Under the pieces are notes generated by a model that saw nothing but the letters and a program-made list of their open reading frames with translations, did no database searches and was not told the DNA's origin. The position numbers were made by a program, and so were the translations under genes. Below, piece by piece: positions 16,895-24,384 of a stretch of DNA of 64,000 nucleotides. Source of the stretch: a bacterium (lineage in GTDB: Bacteria > Hinthialibacterota > Hinthialibacteria > OLB16); the NCBI GenBank assembly GCA_022072055.1, contig JAJVIK010000018.1:22382-86381 (forward strand), read 5' to 3'. Every line of letters begins with the position of its first letter. Positions within the stretch are counted from its first letter, which is position 1.

Positions 16895-17908
16895 TCACAT
16901 CCTCCGGATGATCGCCTCCGCGAACTCCCGCGTGCCGCCGCTTCCGCCGATGTCTCGGGTGAGTTCCGCGGGTTTGCCCTCTGATAAAACCGCGTCGTAG
17001 CCCCCCTTGATCCGACCCGCCGCCTCGGTTTCCCCGAGGTGGTTCAGCATCATCACCCCGCTCATGATCAGCGCCAGCGGGTTGGCCAGGTTCTTCCCCG
17101 CAATGTCCGGGGCGCTGCCATGCACCGCCTCGAACACCGCCGAGCTATCCCCGATGTTCGCCCCCGGCACCACCCCAAGCCCGCCCACCAACCCCGCGCA
17201 AAGGTCGCTCACAATGTCCCCATACAGGTTTTCCATCAGCACAATGTCAAACCGCGAGGGATCCCTCACCAACTGCATGCAGCCGTTGTCGATGATCAGC
17301 TCGTCATAGGCGATCTCCGGGGCCTCCGCCGCGTGAATCGCCCGCGCGCATTCGAGGAACAAGCCATCCGACATTTTCATGATGTTGGCCTTGTGGAACA
17401 CGGTCACCCGCTTCCGCCCCCGGGAGCGCGCATACCGGAAGGCGTACCGCGCGATCCGCTCGCATCCCGGGCGTGTGGCGATCTTGAGACTCTGCACCAC
17501 CCCGGGCACAATCTCGTTCTCGATCCCCGAATAAAGCCCCTCGGTGTTCTCCCGGAGCACCACCAGGTCCACATCCGAGTAACGCGAGGCCACCCCCGGG
17601 AGGTTGCGCACCGGACGCACCGCGGCGTACAGGTTGAGACGCTTGCGCAGGCCCACGTTCACACTCGTGTGGCCCTTTCCGATTGGGGTGGTGACCGGTC
17701 CCTTGAGCGCGACCCTGTGGGTCTCAATGGCCCGAATGGTCTCCTCCGGCAAGGTGCTTCCGTGACTCTCCACCGCGCCCGCACCCGCCGGGAGCGAGAC
17801 CCACTCGATCGAAACCCCGGAGGCGTCAATCACCCGCCGCGCGGCCTCGGCCACCTCCGGCCCAATGCCATCGCCGGGAATCAAACACACTGTGTGCTTT
17901 ACACTCAC
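16895..17908 (-). CDS. Isocitrate/isopropylmalate dehydrogenase family enzyme
   Basis: About 337 aa. The start is probably GTG 17906-17908, seven bases after AGGAGG and overlapping the stop of the upstream gene (GTGA); an ATG two codons earlier lies too close to that Shine-Dalgarno. The sequence carries the beta-decarboxylating dehydrogenase pattern: LIPGDGIGPEV, LRKRLNLYAAVRPVRNLPGV, VVLRENTEGLYSGIE, KANIMKMSDGLFLE, and the metal-binding NLYGDIVSDLCAGLVGGLG followed by FEAVHGSAPDIAGKNLANP. The RENTEGLYSGIE segment favours an NAD-dependent isocitrate (or homoisocitrate) dehydrogenase over LeuB, but the substrate is not certain. It is coupled to a secreted hydrolase gene, an odd partner. Confidence 0.9.
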   Translation of the reverse strand: MSVKHTVCLIPGDGIGPEVAEAARRVIDASGVSIEWVSLPAGAGAVESHGSTLPEETIRAIETHRVALKGPVTTPIGKGHTSVNVGLRKRLNLYAAVRPVRNLPGVASRYSDVDLVVLRENTEGLYSGIENEIVPGVVQSLKIATRPGCERIARYAFRYARSRGRKRVTVFHKANIMKMSDGLFLECARAIHAAEAPEIAYDELIIDNGCMQLVRDPSRFDIVLMENLYGDIVSDLCAGLVGGLGVVPGANIGDSSAVFEAVHGSAPDIAGKNLANPLALIMSGVMMLNHLGETEAAGRIKGGYDAVLSEGKPAELTRDIGGSGGTREFAEAIIRRM

Positions 17909-19587
17909 TTCCATTCCTCCTCAAATGAGTCGCGTCCTCCGCGACGATACCGCCACCAGCTCGGCTCCCGGCCATGTGAGACACGGGGATTCCACCGGTC
18001 CGGCCAGGGGTTGAAGCCTCCTCGGCTTGGTCCAAGACCAGGCCCGCCCAAGGGAGCCTTCCGAATCACGCCCCGTGCGCTCGCGGCCTCGATTTCCAGC
18101 ACGACTAGTTCCAGAGTGATGGGGGAAGCCGAGCGATTGCGAACTTCAACCGTGTTCCGCTTGTTGAGCAGCGCGCTTCGTCCCCAGGCGAAACGATCCG
18201 CCGCGGCACGCTCCAACGCGGGGCGCCCGTTCAGAGTCGCCTCGACTTGCGCGAGCGCCGAGGGGTTATCCGAAGCCCGGAGACTGAGAATCGCCTTCTC
18301 CGCCCCCATCTTAGGGCCGGTGGTCAGAGTGAAGGAAGCCGACTCGTCGGGCGCCAGGGTCTTCGGGAGCGCGGCGGGGATGGGTTTACCCGGGATTGAG
18401 ATGTCCTTGTAGGTGACCGCGAAGGCCCGGTCGCGTCGGGAAAGCCGAGGAATCGAATCGAGCTCGGTCAAGAGTTCGGCGGAGACATCCGGAACCTCGA
18501 AGTAATTGAACAGGTAGATCCCCTCCGAACCGCGCGCGAGCGCCGAGAGCGCCGCGCCCCGTCGCAAGGCGACACTGTTCTCCACCGGTTGCGCGCCGGG
18601 ATGCGGCCGAACCAAGGCCTCCAACCCGGCGGTTACCGGCACTCGAGTCCCAGTCAGGAGCTTCCTCCATTGCTCCACGGGGATCTCGAAATCGGTGGTC
18701 GCCCAGAAGGGCGCGACAATCAAATGGTCGATCAGACCCCGCTTGGCCCAGGTGACCGCGTCCAACCCAGTTCCGATGGCCACCTCCGGGTCCGCGGGAA
18801 CCCGCGCGACCAACAGAATCCTGTGTCCGCGCGCGCGCGCGGCGTCCTTCACCACCGAGCGAACCTCGTTCATCCATTCCGTGAGAACTTCCCCCTGTTT
18901 CAGCTCCTCTCCCTCTCGAAAATGGAGCGGAAAACGGTTCCAGTCGAGCTCCAGGCCATCCATGTCGTAGCGCTCAGAGACCTCGCGGATGAGCGCCATC
19001 ATGTGGTCTCGGACTTCCTGTTTCCCATAGTCAAAACAGCGGTCGTTCCAAGCCTGGAAACGATCGGAGTAACGCCAGAGGTCGTGACGCTCCATCCAGA
19101 GCGCGCCATGCAGCGGCGAACGCGCGAGGTGGGCGTCATGAACATCGTTCATCCGGATGCTGATCCACGGGCTGATCCGTTTGGCGCGGCAACGCTCGAT
19201 CATCCGCGCGTTGGGATCGACCCCGGCCTGGTGGATCGCGAGCATGTTGTGGAGCCACTGACGGTAGGTGGGACGGTCCGTTTCGGGGACATCGCCGAAG
19301 ATCGGTTGATCGTTCCCCAGCGCCGGATCAAAGCCCTTCCAGTAAGGCTCCCACGCCTTTGAATCGTAGTTGGTCCGCTTCGATCCGATGCAGATCGAAA
19401 GGACCTCCACATGGGTTCCCGCGAGCTTATCCACCAACTCATCCAGTCGCGCCGGCCTGAGCTCCCCCGCGGGGGCGAGCATGAAACGGTGGGTGTCATC
19501 CTCGTTGTAGAGGATCCCCCCAACTGCGGGCGTTATCAGAAAGCCAAGCAGGACCAGCGCCCAAGCCCGCGGAGCGGTCGATACCAA
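17905..19587 (-). CDS. Secreted TIM-barrel glycoside-hydrolase-like protein
   Basis: About 560 aa if it starts at TTG 19585-19587, which gives a good signal peptide (VSTAPRAWALVLLGFLITPA). The central part looks like a GH10/GHL-type (beta/alpha) barrel: HNMLAIHQAGVDPN, ISPWISIRMNDVHD and the strand motif DMDGLELDWNRFPLHF, with candidate acidic catalytic residues. The last 150 residues are beta-rich, probably a sugar-binding module. The 5' end is unusual: the first codons lie in a REP palindrome unit, and the frame runs on to an ATG at 19746 that overlaps the transposase stop, through REP sequence that makes no sensible protein. The native start may therefore have been displaced by REP insertion. 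Substrate unknown. Confidence 0.7.
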   Translation of the reverse strand: MVSTAPRAWALVLLGFLITPAVGGILYNEDDTHRFMLAPAGELRPARLDELVDKLAGTHVEVLSICIGSKRTNYDSKAWEPYWKGFDPALGNDQPIFGDVPETDRPTYRQWLHNMLAIHQAGVDPNARMIERCRAKRISPWISIRMNDVHDAHLARSPLHGALWMERHDLWRYSDRFQAWNDRCFDYGKQEVRDHMMALIREVSERYDMDGLELDWNRFPLHFREGEELKQGEVLTEWMNEVRSVVKDAARARGHRILLVARVPADPEVAIGTGLDAVTWAKRGLIDHLIVAPFWATTDFEIPVEQWRKLLTGTRVPVTAGLEALVRPHPGAQPVENSVALRRGAALSALARGSEGIYLFNYFEVPDVSAELLTELDSIPRLSRRDRAFAVTYKDISIPGKPIPAALPKTLAPDESASFTLTTGPKMGAEKAILSLRASDNPSALAQVEATLNGRPALERAAADRFAWGRSALLNKRNTVEVRNRSASPITLELVVLEIEAASARGVIRKAPLGGPGLGPSRGGFNPWPDRWNPRVSHGREPSWWRYRRGGRDSFEEEWK

Positions 19588-19614
19588 GCGTAGGTCCGGC
19601 CGTAAGCCCGGACC
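19566..19614 (+). repeat. REP unit A
   Basis: Tail motif CCGCGGAGCGG then CGATAC, followed by the palindrome GGTCCGG-CCGTAAG-CCCGGACC (19593-19614) with loop CCGTAAGC. Same orientation and same order of parts as unit C at 20227-20279. Confidence 0.75.
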
Positions 19615-19639
19615 GGGGGGGGTGGGGAGGGTCGGCCTC

Positions 19640-19692
19640 GCAGTCCCGGGCTTACGGCCGGGACTGCAATTGTACCGTCCGCTCCGCGGACT
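19640..19692 (-). repeat. REP unit B (inverted)
   Basis: Perfect 10-bp stem GCAGTCCCGG / CCGGGACTGC (19640-19649 with 19658-19667) with loop GCTTACGG, the reverse complement of unit A's loop. The tail motif CCGCTCCGCGGACT follows at 19679-19692. A third tail copy (CGCTCCGCGGACT) lies at 19704-19716 without a palindrome. Confidence 0.75.
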
Positions 19693-19742
19693 CGGGTGGC
19701 TTTCGCTCCGCGGACTTGACTGAAAGGGGAGTTGGAGGGAAA

Positions 19743-20195
19743 TCATTGGATCAGGTCCCGTTCCTCATAAGAGATGCCGTGGCGCTTGATGAGCGCACGG
19801 TATTCGTCGGTGAAGACGGTCTCGGCATGATGGACATCTTGGTCCTCGATATATTGTATCACCTTCGAAGCTTGGGATTTACTCACCGAAAACGCCCCAT
19901 AACCGTCCTGCCACCAGAAGCCGGCCTCTTCACCAAAGGTTTCGTGCACCCATTTCGAGGAACTCGCCTTCAGCCTTCGAACCAACTGGGACACCGAAAG
20001 CGACGGGGGAAGGCGAACAAGCAAGTGCGCGTGATCGGCCACCGCCTTTCCCGCGAGCATTTCACAATTCAGATTCCTCAAGATCCCCGCCATGTACCTG
20101 ACCAGAGGTTCCCGACACTCCTCATGAATCGAGGGTAGGCGCCCGCGCGTTCCAAAAACGAAATGGATCAGGATCTCCGTGTGACTGTTCGGCAT
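19743..20195 (-). CDS. REP-associated tyrosine transposase (RAYT, Y1_Tnp family)
   Basis: 150 aa, normal for a RAYT/IS200-like transposase. The start HTEILIHFVFGTRGRLPSI is the family's first strand; the HUH-type metal motif reads ADHAHLLVRLPPS; the second half has WWQDGYGAFSVSKSQ, and the nucleophile tyrosine is probably in KVIQYIEDQDVHH. These enzymes nick and join single-stranded DNA at REP palindromes. Here the gene is flanked on both sides by such palindromes in both orientations (19566-19716 and 20227-20386), which makes it very likely a domesticated RAYT and not a free insertion sequence. No terminal inverted repeats or target duplications of an ordinary transposon were recognised. Confidence 0.88.
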   Translation of the reverse strand: MPNSHTEILIHFVFGTRGRLPSIHEECREPLVRYMAGILRNLNCEMLAGKAVADHAHLLVRLPPSLSVSQLVRRLKASSSKWVHETFGEEAGFWWQDGYGAFSVSKSQASKVIQYIEDQDVHHAETVFTDEYRALIKRHGISYEERDLIQ

Positions 20196-20226
20196 GCCTG
20201 AGTCACCCTATCACGGATATCACGCG

Positions 20227-20279
20227 AGTCCGCGGAGCGGCCGATACTGGCGCAGGTCCGGCCGTAAGCCCGGACCTGC
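20227..20279 (+). repeat. REP unit C
   Basis: Tail AGTCCGCGGAGCGG (20227-20240), CGATAC, then a perfect 10-bp stem GCAGGTCCGG / CCGGACCTGC (20252-20261 with 20270-20279) around loop CCGTAAGC. Located just upstream of the transposase start. Confidence 0.78.
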
Positions 20280-20283
20280 GTGT

Positions 20284-20386
20284 GTCCCCGCCCTCACGGC
20301 CGGGCCTGCCTGTGATTCGGACCCATCCGTGTCCCAGGCCCGGGCTTACGGCCGGACCTGGACCTGTTCCACCCACTCCGTGGGTT
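20284..20386 (-). repeat. REP units D and E (inverted; D degenerate)
   Basis: Unit D (20284-20309) is a decayed copy with the CACGG loop remnant. Unit E (20334-20361) has arms CCAGGCCCGG / CCGGACCTGG with one mismatch around loop GCTTACGG, then a decayed tail near 20371-20386. They sit between the transposase and the 3' end of metG. Confidence 0.65.
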
Positions 20387-20393
20387 CTTGGCG

Positions 20394-22355
20394 TCACCCC
20401 ACCTTCGCTCCATCCCCCACCCCATCCCCATCAAGGGTCAGGAGGCGGAGACGGTCGCCCTCGCGCGCGGCCAGGAGCATCCCGCGCGATTCGATTCCGC
20501 GAATTTTGGCCGGGGCAAGGTTGGCCACCACGATGATCTGTTTGCCGACAATCTCCTCGGGCGCGTAAAACTCCGCCACACCGGCGATGATCTGACGCTC
20601 CTCGCTCCCGATCCGGATCTGGAGTTTAAGGAGCTTGTCGGCCTTGGGGACACGTTCCGCGGCAAGGACCTGGGCGACACGAAGGTCGGTCTTTTTGAAA
20701 TCCTCGATGCTGATCAGCTCCATCCGTGGAACCTCCACCTCTTTCCTTGTTTCCTTGGAGGACTGGGCGAGCTTGGCCTCGACCGCCTTCCAGTCAATGC
20801 GCGGGAAGAGCGGCTCGCCACCGGGGATGAGGGTTCCCGGGGCGGGCAGATCGAATCTCCCGTCCCAGACCACGTCGTCCTTCTTCGCCGGACAGCCGAT
20901 CTGCGCGAGCAGCGCCTCCATCTTTCTGGGCAAGATCGGGTGCAAAAGGACCGCAAGGACTCGCAGGGACCAAAGCGCCGCCGCAAGGCACTGCCCGGCT
21001 TCGGCGCTCTTGCCCTCCTTGAGGAGCTTCCAGGGTTCCCTGTCGGTGACATACTGGTTCGCCATCCGGACACAACCGCGAATGCTCTCGACCTTCGTCC
21101 GCGGATCCCCCCAGCCGGCTTCAGAGGGAGCGATCTCCTCCACGCAAGCCTTGACCGACGCCAAGAGCTCCTCCCCACCGGAATCCGGCGTTCCTGGCGC
21201 GGGCGCCTTCCCCTCAAAATGATTCCTCACCAGCGTGGTCACCCGGTTGAGCAGGTTTCCCAAATCGTTCGCCAGATCGCTGTTGATCCGGGCGACAATC
21301 AATTCCTCGGAGTAGTCCTGGTCGTTGCCGAGGGTCATCTCGCGCATCAGGTAATAGCGGATCGGATCGACGCCGTACTCCTCGATCAGCTCGCGGATGT
21401 GCCGGACCGGAAGCTGAGCGGCGAGGGCCTGGGTGACTGTCTTGGACTCCTTCTGTCCGCCGCGAGTCCACCACCCGTGCGCGAGCAGGGTTGTGGGGAG
21501 CGGAACCCCCGCGGCATGCAGCAGGCACGGCCAGAAGACCCCATGCGGCTTGAGGATGTCTTTTCCGATCAGGTGCAGCACTTCCACACCAGAACCCCAC
21601 CACTTCTCCCAATCCGGATCTTCCGGCCAACCGATGCCCGAGAGGTAATTGACCAGGGCATCCACCCAGACATAGGTCACATAATCCGGCGCGAAGGGAA
21701 TCTCGATTCCCCACGAAAGACGTGACTTGGGGCGCGAGATGCACAGGTCGGAGAGCCCCTGATCGATCAGACCCAGCACCTCGTTCCGGCGCCCCGTCGG
21801 CTGAATGAACGCGGGATGATCCTGGATATAGGTCTTCAGCCACTCGCCATAATCGGACAGGCGGAAAAAGTGGTTCTTCTCGGTGAGGTGAACAATCCGC
21901 CCCGAGGACTTGCCCTCCTCGGTGACATCATCCTCCGAGATGAACATCTCCTCGCTGACATTGTACCAACCGGAGTAGTCCGCCTCGTAGATCGCGTCCC
22001 TGCCCTCCGGGGTCTTCGCCTTCTCCAATCGACGAAGGAACTCCTGAACGGCCTTCTTGTGGAACTCCGCCGTGGTGCGGATGAAGTGGTGATCGGGATG
22101 GATTTCGAGCTTCTCCCACATCGCCTCGAAGCGCTTCGAGTATTCGTCACACTGCGCTTGAGGGGAGAGGCCGCGCTTGGCCGCGGATTGCTGGACTTTT
22201 TGCCCGTGCTCGTCGGTGCCCGTCTGCATGCGGACCTCGTATCCGAACAAGCGGTAGTAGCGCGAGATCACATCGGCGAGGATGGTGGTGTAGCAATGGC
22301 CGATGTGGGGCTCATCATTCACATAGTAGATCGGCGTGGTGATATAGACGCGCAA
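20394..22355 (-). CDS. metG: Methionyl-tRNA synthetase with C-terminal tRNA-binding domain
   Basis: 653 aa from TTG 22353-22355, nine bases after GGAGG; the protein then begins RVYITTPIYYVNDEPHIGH as expected. The HIGH motif is PHIGH. The C-terminal 110 residues are an EMAP-II/Trbp111-type tRNA-binding domain (ISIEDFKKTDLRVAQVLAAE). The connective-peptide insert (YSGWYNVSEEMFISEDDV) lacks the zinc-binding cysteines, so this is the metal-free type. The second signature is unusual: where KMSKS is expected the sequence reads KESKT (about residue 305). MetRS charges tRNAMet with methionine in the cytoplasm. The frame extends upstream to 22682, but that part overlaps the DCC gene and is not conserved. 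Confidence 0.95.
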   Translation of the reverse strand: MRVYITTPIYYVNDEPHIGHCYTTILADVISRYYRLFGYEVRMQTGTDEHGQKVQQSAAKRGLSPQAQCDEYSKRFEAMWEKLEIHPDHHFIRTTAEFHKKAVQEFLRRLEKAKTPEGRDAIYEADYSGWYNVSEEMFISEDDVTEEGKSSGRIVHLTEKNHFFRLSDYGEWLKTYIQDHPAFIQPTGRRNEVLGLIDQGLSDLCISRPKSRLSWGIEIPFAPDYVTYVWVDALVNYLSGIGWPEDPDWEKWWGSGVEVLHLIGKDILKPHGVFWPCLLHAAGVPLPTTLLAHGWWTRGGQKESKTVTQALAAQLPVRHIRELIEEYGVDPIRYYLMREMTLGNDQDYSEELIVARINSDLANDLGNLLNRVTTLVRNHFEGKAPAPGTPDSGGEELLASVKACVEEIAPSEAGWGDPRTKVESIRGCVRMANQYVTDREPWKLLKEGKSAEAGQCLAAALWSLRVLAVLLHPILPRKMEALLAQIGCPAKKDDVVWDGRFDLPAPGTLIPGGEPLFPRIDWKAVEAKLAQSSKETRKEVEVPRMELISIEDFKKTDLRVAQVLAAERVPKADKLLKLQIRIGSEERQIIAGVAEFYAPEEIVGKQIIVVANLAPAKIRGIESRGMLLAAREGDRLRLLTLDGDGVGDGAKVG

Positions 22356-22422
22356 GGGATGGAGCCTCCAATCCGGAACCTGATTTGACTTGCCGAGACC
22401 ATTCCTGAATTGCCGCGAAAGG

Positions 22423-22806
22423 TCAAACCCCGCAGCTCTCCTCCGCGCAGGACTTCCTCCAGCGGAATCGGTGGCGGTTACGAGCGAAGACGCGGTAGAA
22501 CAGACACGCCGCCCGATAGATCCCCGGAAGTCCGACAAACCAGGCGAGCGCGCGATAGCGGGGAAGGACTCGCCACACCGCGAGCAGTCCCTCCACCCCC
22601 AGGCGGACATGACCCTCGGTGTCCTTGACCTGGATGGCTTTCCCGAGCGCTTCGAGGACCAGCCCCTCCCCAACCGGGTCAAAGCCCGGTTCTGCCGTGT
22701 TCACCGCCGCCAGCGCTCCCTCCCGGTCTTGAGCCAGGAAGCGGCGCACGGAGGCCGTGCAGATCGGACAAGAGCCATCGTAATAGACCGTGAGATTCAC
22801 GCCCAT
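22423..22806 (-). CDS. DCC-family (DUF393) thiol-disulfide oxidoreductase-like protein
   Basis: 127 aa from the ATG at 22804-22806 (MGVNLTVYYDGSCPIC); an ATG 12 codons upstream is the alternative. The family hallmark YDGSCPIC sits at residues 8-15, giving a thioredoxin-like CxxC site. The rest is alpha-helical with GKAIQVKDTEGHVRLGVEG and a C-terminal CAEESC that may provide further thiols. The DCC family is widespread but its biochemical role is mostly undefined. It lies upstream of metG on the same strand, separated by about 67 bases, and is divergent from the LacI-type regulator. Confidence 0.85.
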   Translation of the reverse strand: MGVNLTVYYDGSCPICTASVRRFLAQDREGALAAVNTAEPGFDPVGEGLVLEALGKAIQVKDTEGHVRLGVEGLLAVWRVLPRYRALAWFVGLPGIYRAACLFYRVFARNRHRFRWRKSCAEESCGV

Positions 22807-22826
22807 CCGGTTGAATTCCTTCCAGA

Positions 22827-22855
22827 TTGACCCTGGGTTCACCCTACCATACTCT
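22827..22855 (+). promoter_or_regulatory. Promoter of the lacI-type regulator gene
   Basis: TTGACC (22827-22832), 17-nt spacer, TACTCT (22850-22855). Transcription would start near 22862, just upstream of two operator-like sites. Confidence 0.55.
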
Positions 22856-22879
22856 GGGTCGGGGGATCAGAGGGCTTGT

Positions 22880-22908
22880 AATAGCGTGAAAAATGAATTA
22901 GCGTTCAC
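22880..22908. promoter_or_regulatory. Two LacI-type operator half-palindromes in the regulator leader
   Basis: AATAGCGTGAAA (22880-22891) and ATTAGCGTTCAC (22897-22908), both with the central CG typical of LacI-family sites and centres 17 bp apart. The 9-mer AGCGTTCAC recurs (reverse complement GTGAACGCT) twice before the beta-helix gene. This predicts autoregulation. Confidence 0.6.
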
Positions 22909-22939
22909 CCCGGTTCCTAAAGGAGAACACACGGCCCTC

Positions 22940-24148
22940 ATGAGTGTCCCACCTCCCAAAACACGGCAGGAAAAGGTGAGGAAGCTCCCCGCGACAGCCA
23001 CCAAACGGGGCAAGCGCACCACCCTCAAGGATATCGCCGAAGCGGTGGGGGTGAGCATCAACACGGTTTCGGCGGTTCTGAATGAGCGCTCCTCCCCGGC
23101 CCGGGTTGGGGATTCCACCCGGCGCGAAATCGAGGAAGTGGCCCGCCGCCTGGGGTACCGTCGCAACACCGCCGCCTCGCTCTTGGCCGGGGGACGAACC
23201 AAGACCCTCGGCATTCTGCTGGAGAACCTCTCCAACAGCCTGGCCGCGCCGATGGCCGAGGCCTTTGAGCAGGAGGCCGCGCGCAGGGGGTACCAGTGTT
23301 TCCTGGGATGCACCCAATACGATGGCCTCCGGCGGATTGACTACATTGAGCGGTTCCTGAGCCACAGTGTGGAGGGGCTGATGCTGATCGGGGTGTGGCT
23401 CGACCCGGATGTGGAAGTGGCGCTCAATTCCGCTTTGTCCTCGAACACCGCCGTGGTGACCGTGGACATTCCCTGGACCGACCACGATGTTCCCGTGATC
23501 TGCGGCAACCACTTCATGGGGGGACGGATTCTGGCCGAGCACCTCTTGGAGGTGGGACATCGGAACATCCTTTACCTCAGTCCGCCCGATGTCCTGCATT
23601 TCGATTCCATCCAGGAGCGCATCCTGGGCATGCGGTCGGTGATTGAAAACCGCCCCGACCTTGCTTGCGAGTTTGAGGTGGCCGAGACCCCGGGGCGCGG
23701 GTTGACCGTTGTCTCGGATGTGCTCCTGCCTCGGCTACGGGGAGCCAAACCGCCCACGGTTGTTGCCGCCGGGCATGACCTGCACGCCTTTCGGGTGATC
23801 ACCGCGCTCGCGGAGCAGGGGGTCCAGGTGCCAAGAGATGTGGCGGTGGTGGGGTACGATGACATTCAGTATGACCTGCTGTGGTCCTTGGGAGTGGAGG
23901 CTTACAACATGCTTCCTGTTCCGATCCGGATCACCACGATCCGCCAGCCGGTCCGCGAGATCGGACGTGAGGCCGCACGGGTCCTCATCGACCGGATCGA
24001 GCGCGGCCATGCGGGCGGGAATGGGGGATCCGGCTCCTTCCGGGTTTTGATCGATGTGGAGTTGGTGGTTCGCGACACCTGCCGTCTCCCGGACCGGGTC
24101 CGAGGCGCCTCGCGGCGCCCCTTGCCGACACTTGGGTCCCAAAGCTGA
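22940..24148 (+). CDS. LacI-family transcriptional regulator
   Basis: About 402 aa from ATG 22940 (MSVPPPKTRQEKVRK). After a basic N-terminal extension of about 30 residues comes the LacI helix-turn-helix (TTLKDIAEAVGVSINTVSAV) and the hinge helix (TAASLLAGGRTKTLGILLEN). The rest is a periplasmic-binding-protein-like effector domain that ends with GYDDIQYDLLWSLGVEAY and TTIRQPVREIGREAARVLID. Members repress, or less often activate, sugar-use genes until a sugar ligand binds. Operator-like sites of the same type lie in its own leader and before the downstream beta-helix gene, so control of both is likely. The effector sugar is unknown. The hinge replaces the usual Asn with AAS, a minor point. 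Confidence 0.92.
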   Translation: MSVPPPKTRQEKVRKLPATATKRGKRTTLKDIAEAVGVSINTVSAVLNERSSPARVGDSTRREIEEVARRLGYRRNTAASLLAGGRTKTLGILLENLSNSLAAPMAEAFEQEAARRGYQCFLGCTQYDGLRRIDYIERFLSHSVEGLMLIGVWLDPDVEVALNSALSSNTAVVTVDIPWTDHDVPVICGNHFMGGRILAEHLLEVGHRNILYLSPPDVLHFDSIQERILGMRSVIENRPDLACEFEVAETPGRGLTVVSDVLLPRLRGAKPPTVVAAGHDLHAFRVITALAEQGVQVPRDVAVVGYDDIQYDLLWSLGVEAYNMLPVPIRITTIRQPVREIGREAARVLIDRIERGHAGGNGGSGSFRVLIDVELVVRDTCRLPDRVRGASRRPLPTLGSQS

Positions 24149-24193
24149 GCGCTAAAGCGATAAACCGGGGAAGAATAATCCTTCAATTTCAGC

Positions 24194-24222
24194 TTGACAG
24201 GCCGACCGAGGCTTGATAGATT
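24194..24222 (+). promoter_or_regulatory. Sigma-70 promoter of the beta-helix/pseudopilin operon
   Basis: TTGACA (24194-24199), exactly 17 nt, TAGATT (24217-24222). The -10 is overlapped by an operator palindrome, the classic position for repression. Confidence 0.8.
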
Positions 24223-24280
24223 AGCGCTAATGCAGGTGAACGCTCCGCCAAAAAAGATGAATGTGAGAGTGAACGCTCAC
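24220..24280. promoter_or_regulatory. LacI-type operators of the beta-helix operon
   Basis: Three sites with a central CG: perfect palindrome ATTAGCGCTAAT (24220-24231), GTGAACGCTCCG (24236-24247, centre 16 bp further) and near-palindrome GTGAACGCTCAC (24269-24280). A weaker CTGAGCGCTAAA (24145-24156) overlaps the stop codon of the regulator gene. Helical phasing and shared half-sites with the regulator's own leader indicate one regulator for both. Confidence 0.7.
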
Positions 24281-24384
24281 CTGAAAACCCCCAGTCGGGT
24301 AAAGCTGGGATCATCCTTCCGCCCTTGAAGGCGCGTGGCGCGGGGCGGGGGATCGGCAAGCGACGAAGAAGGAGGACAAGGTTC

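Noticed and set aside
19743-20195. Transposase gene as a mobile IS200/IS605 element
   Set aside because: Flanking palindromes in several orientations and the RAYT-type sequence fit a resident REP-associated transposase better than an intact insertion sequence with defined ends.
22356-22682. N-terminal extension of MetRS
   Set aside because: It overlaps the DCC gene on the same strand; MetRS homologues start at the YITTPIYYVN segment and a good TTG with Shine-Dalgarno is present.
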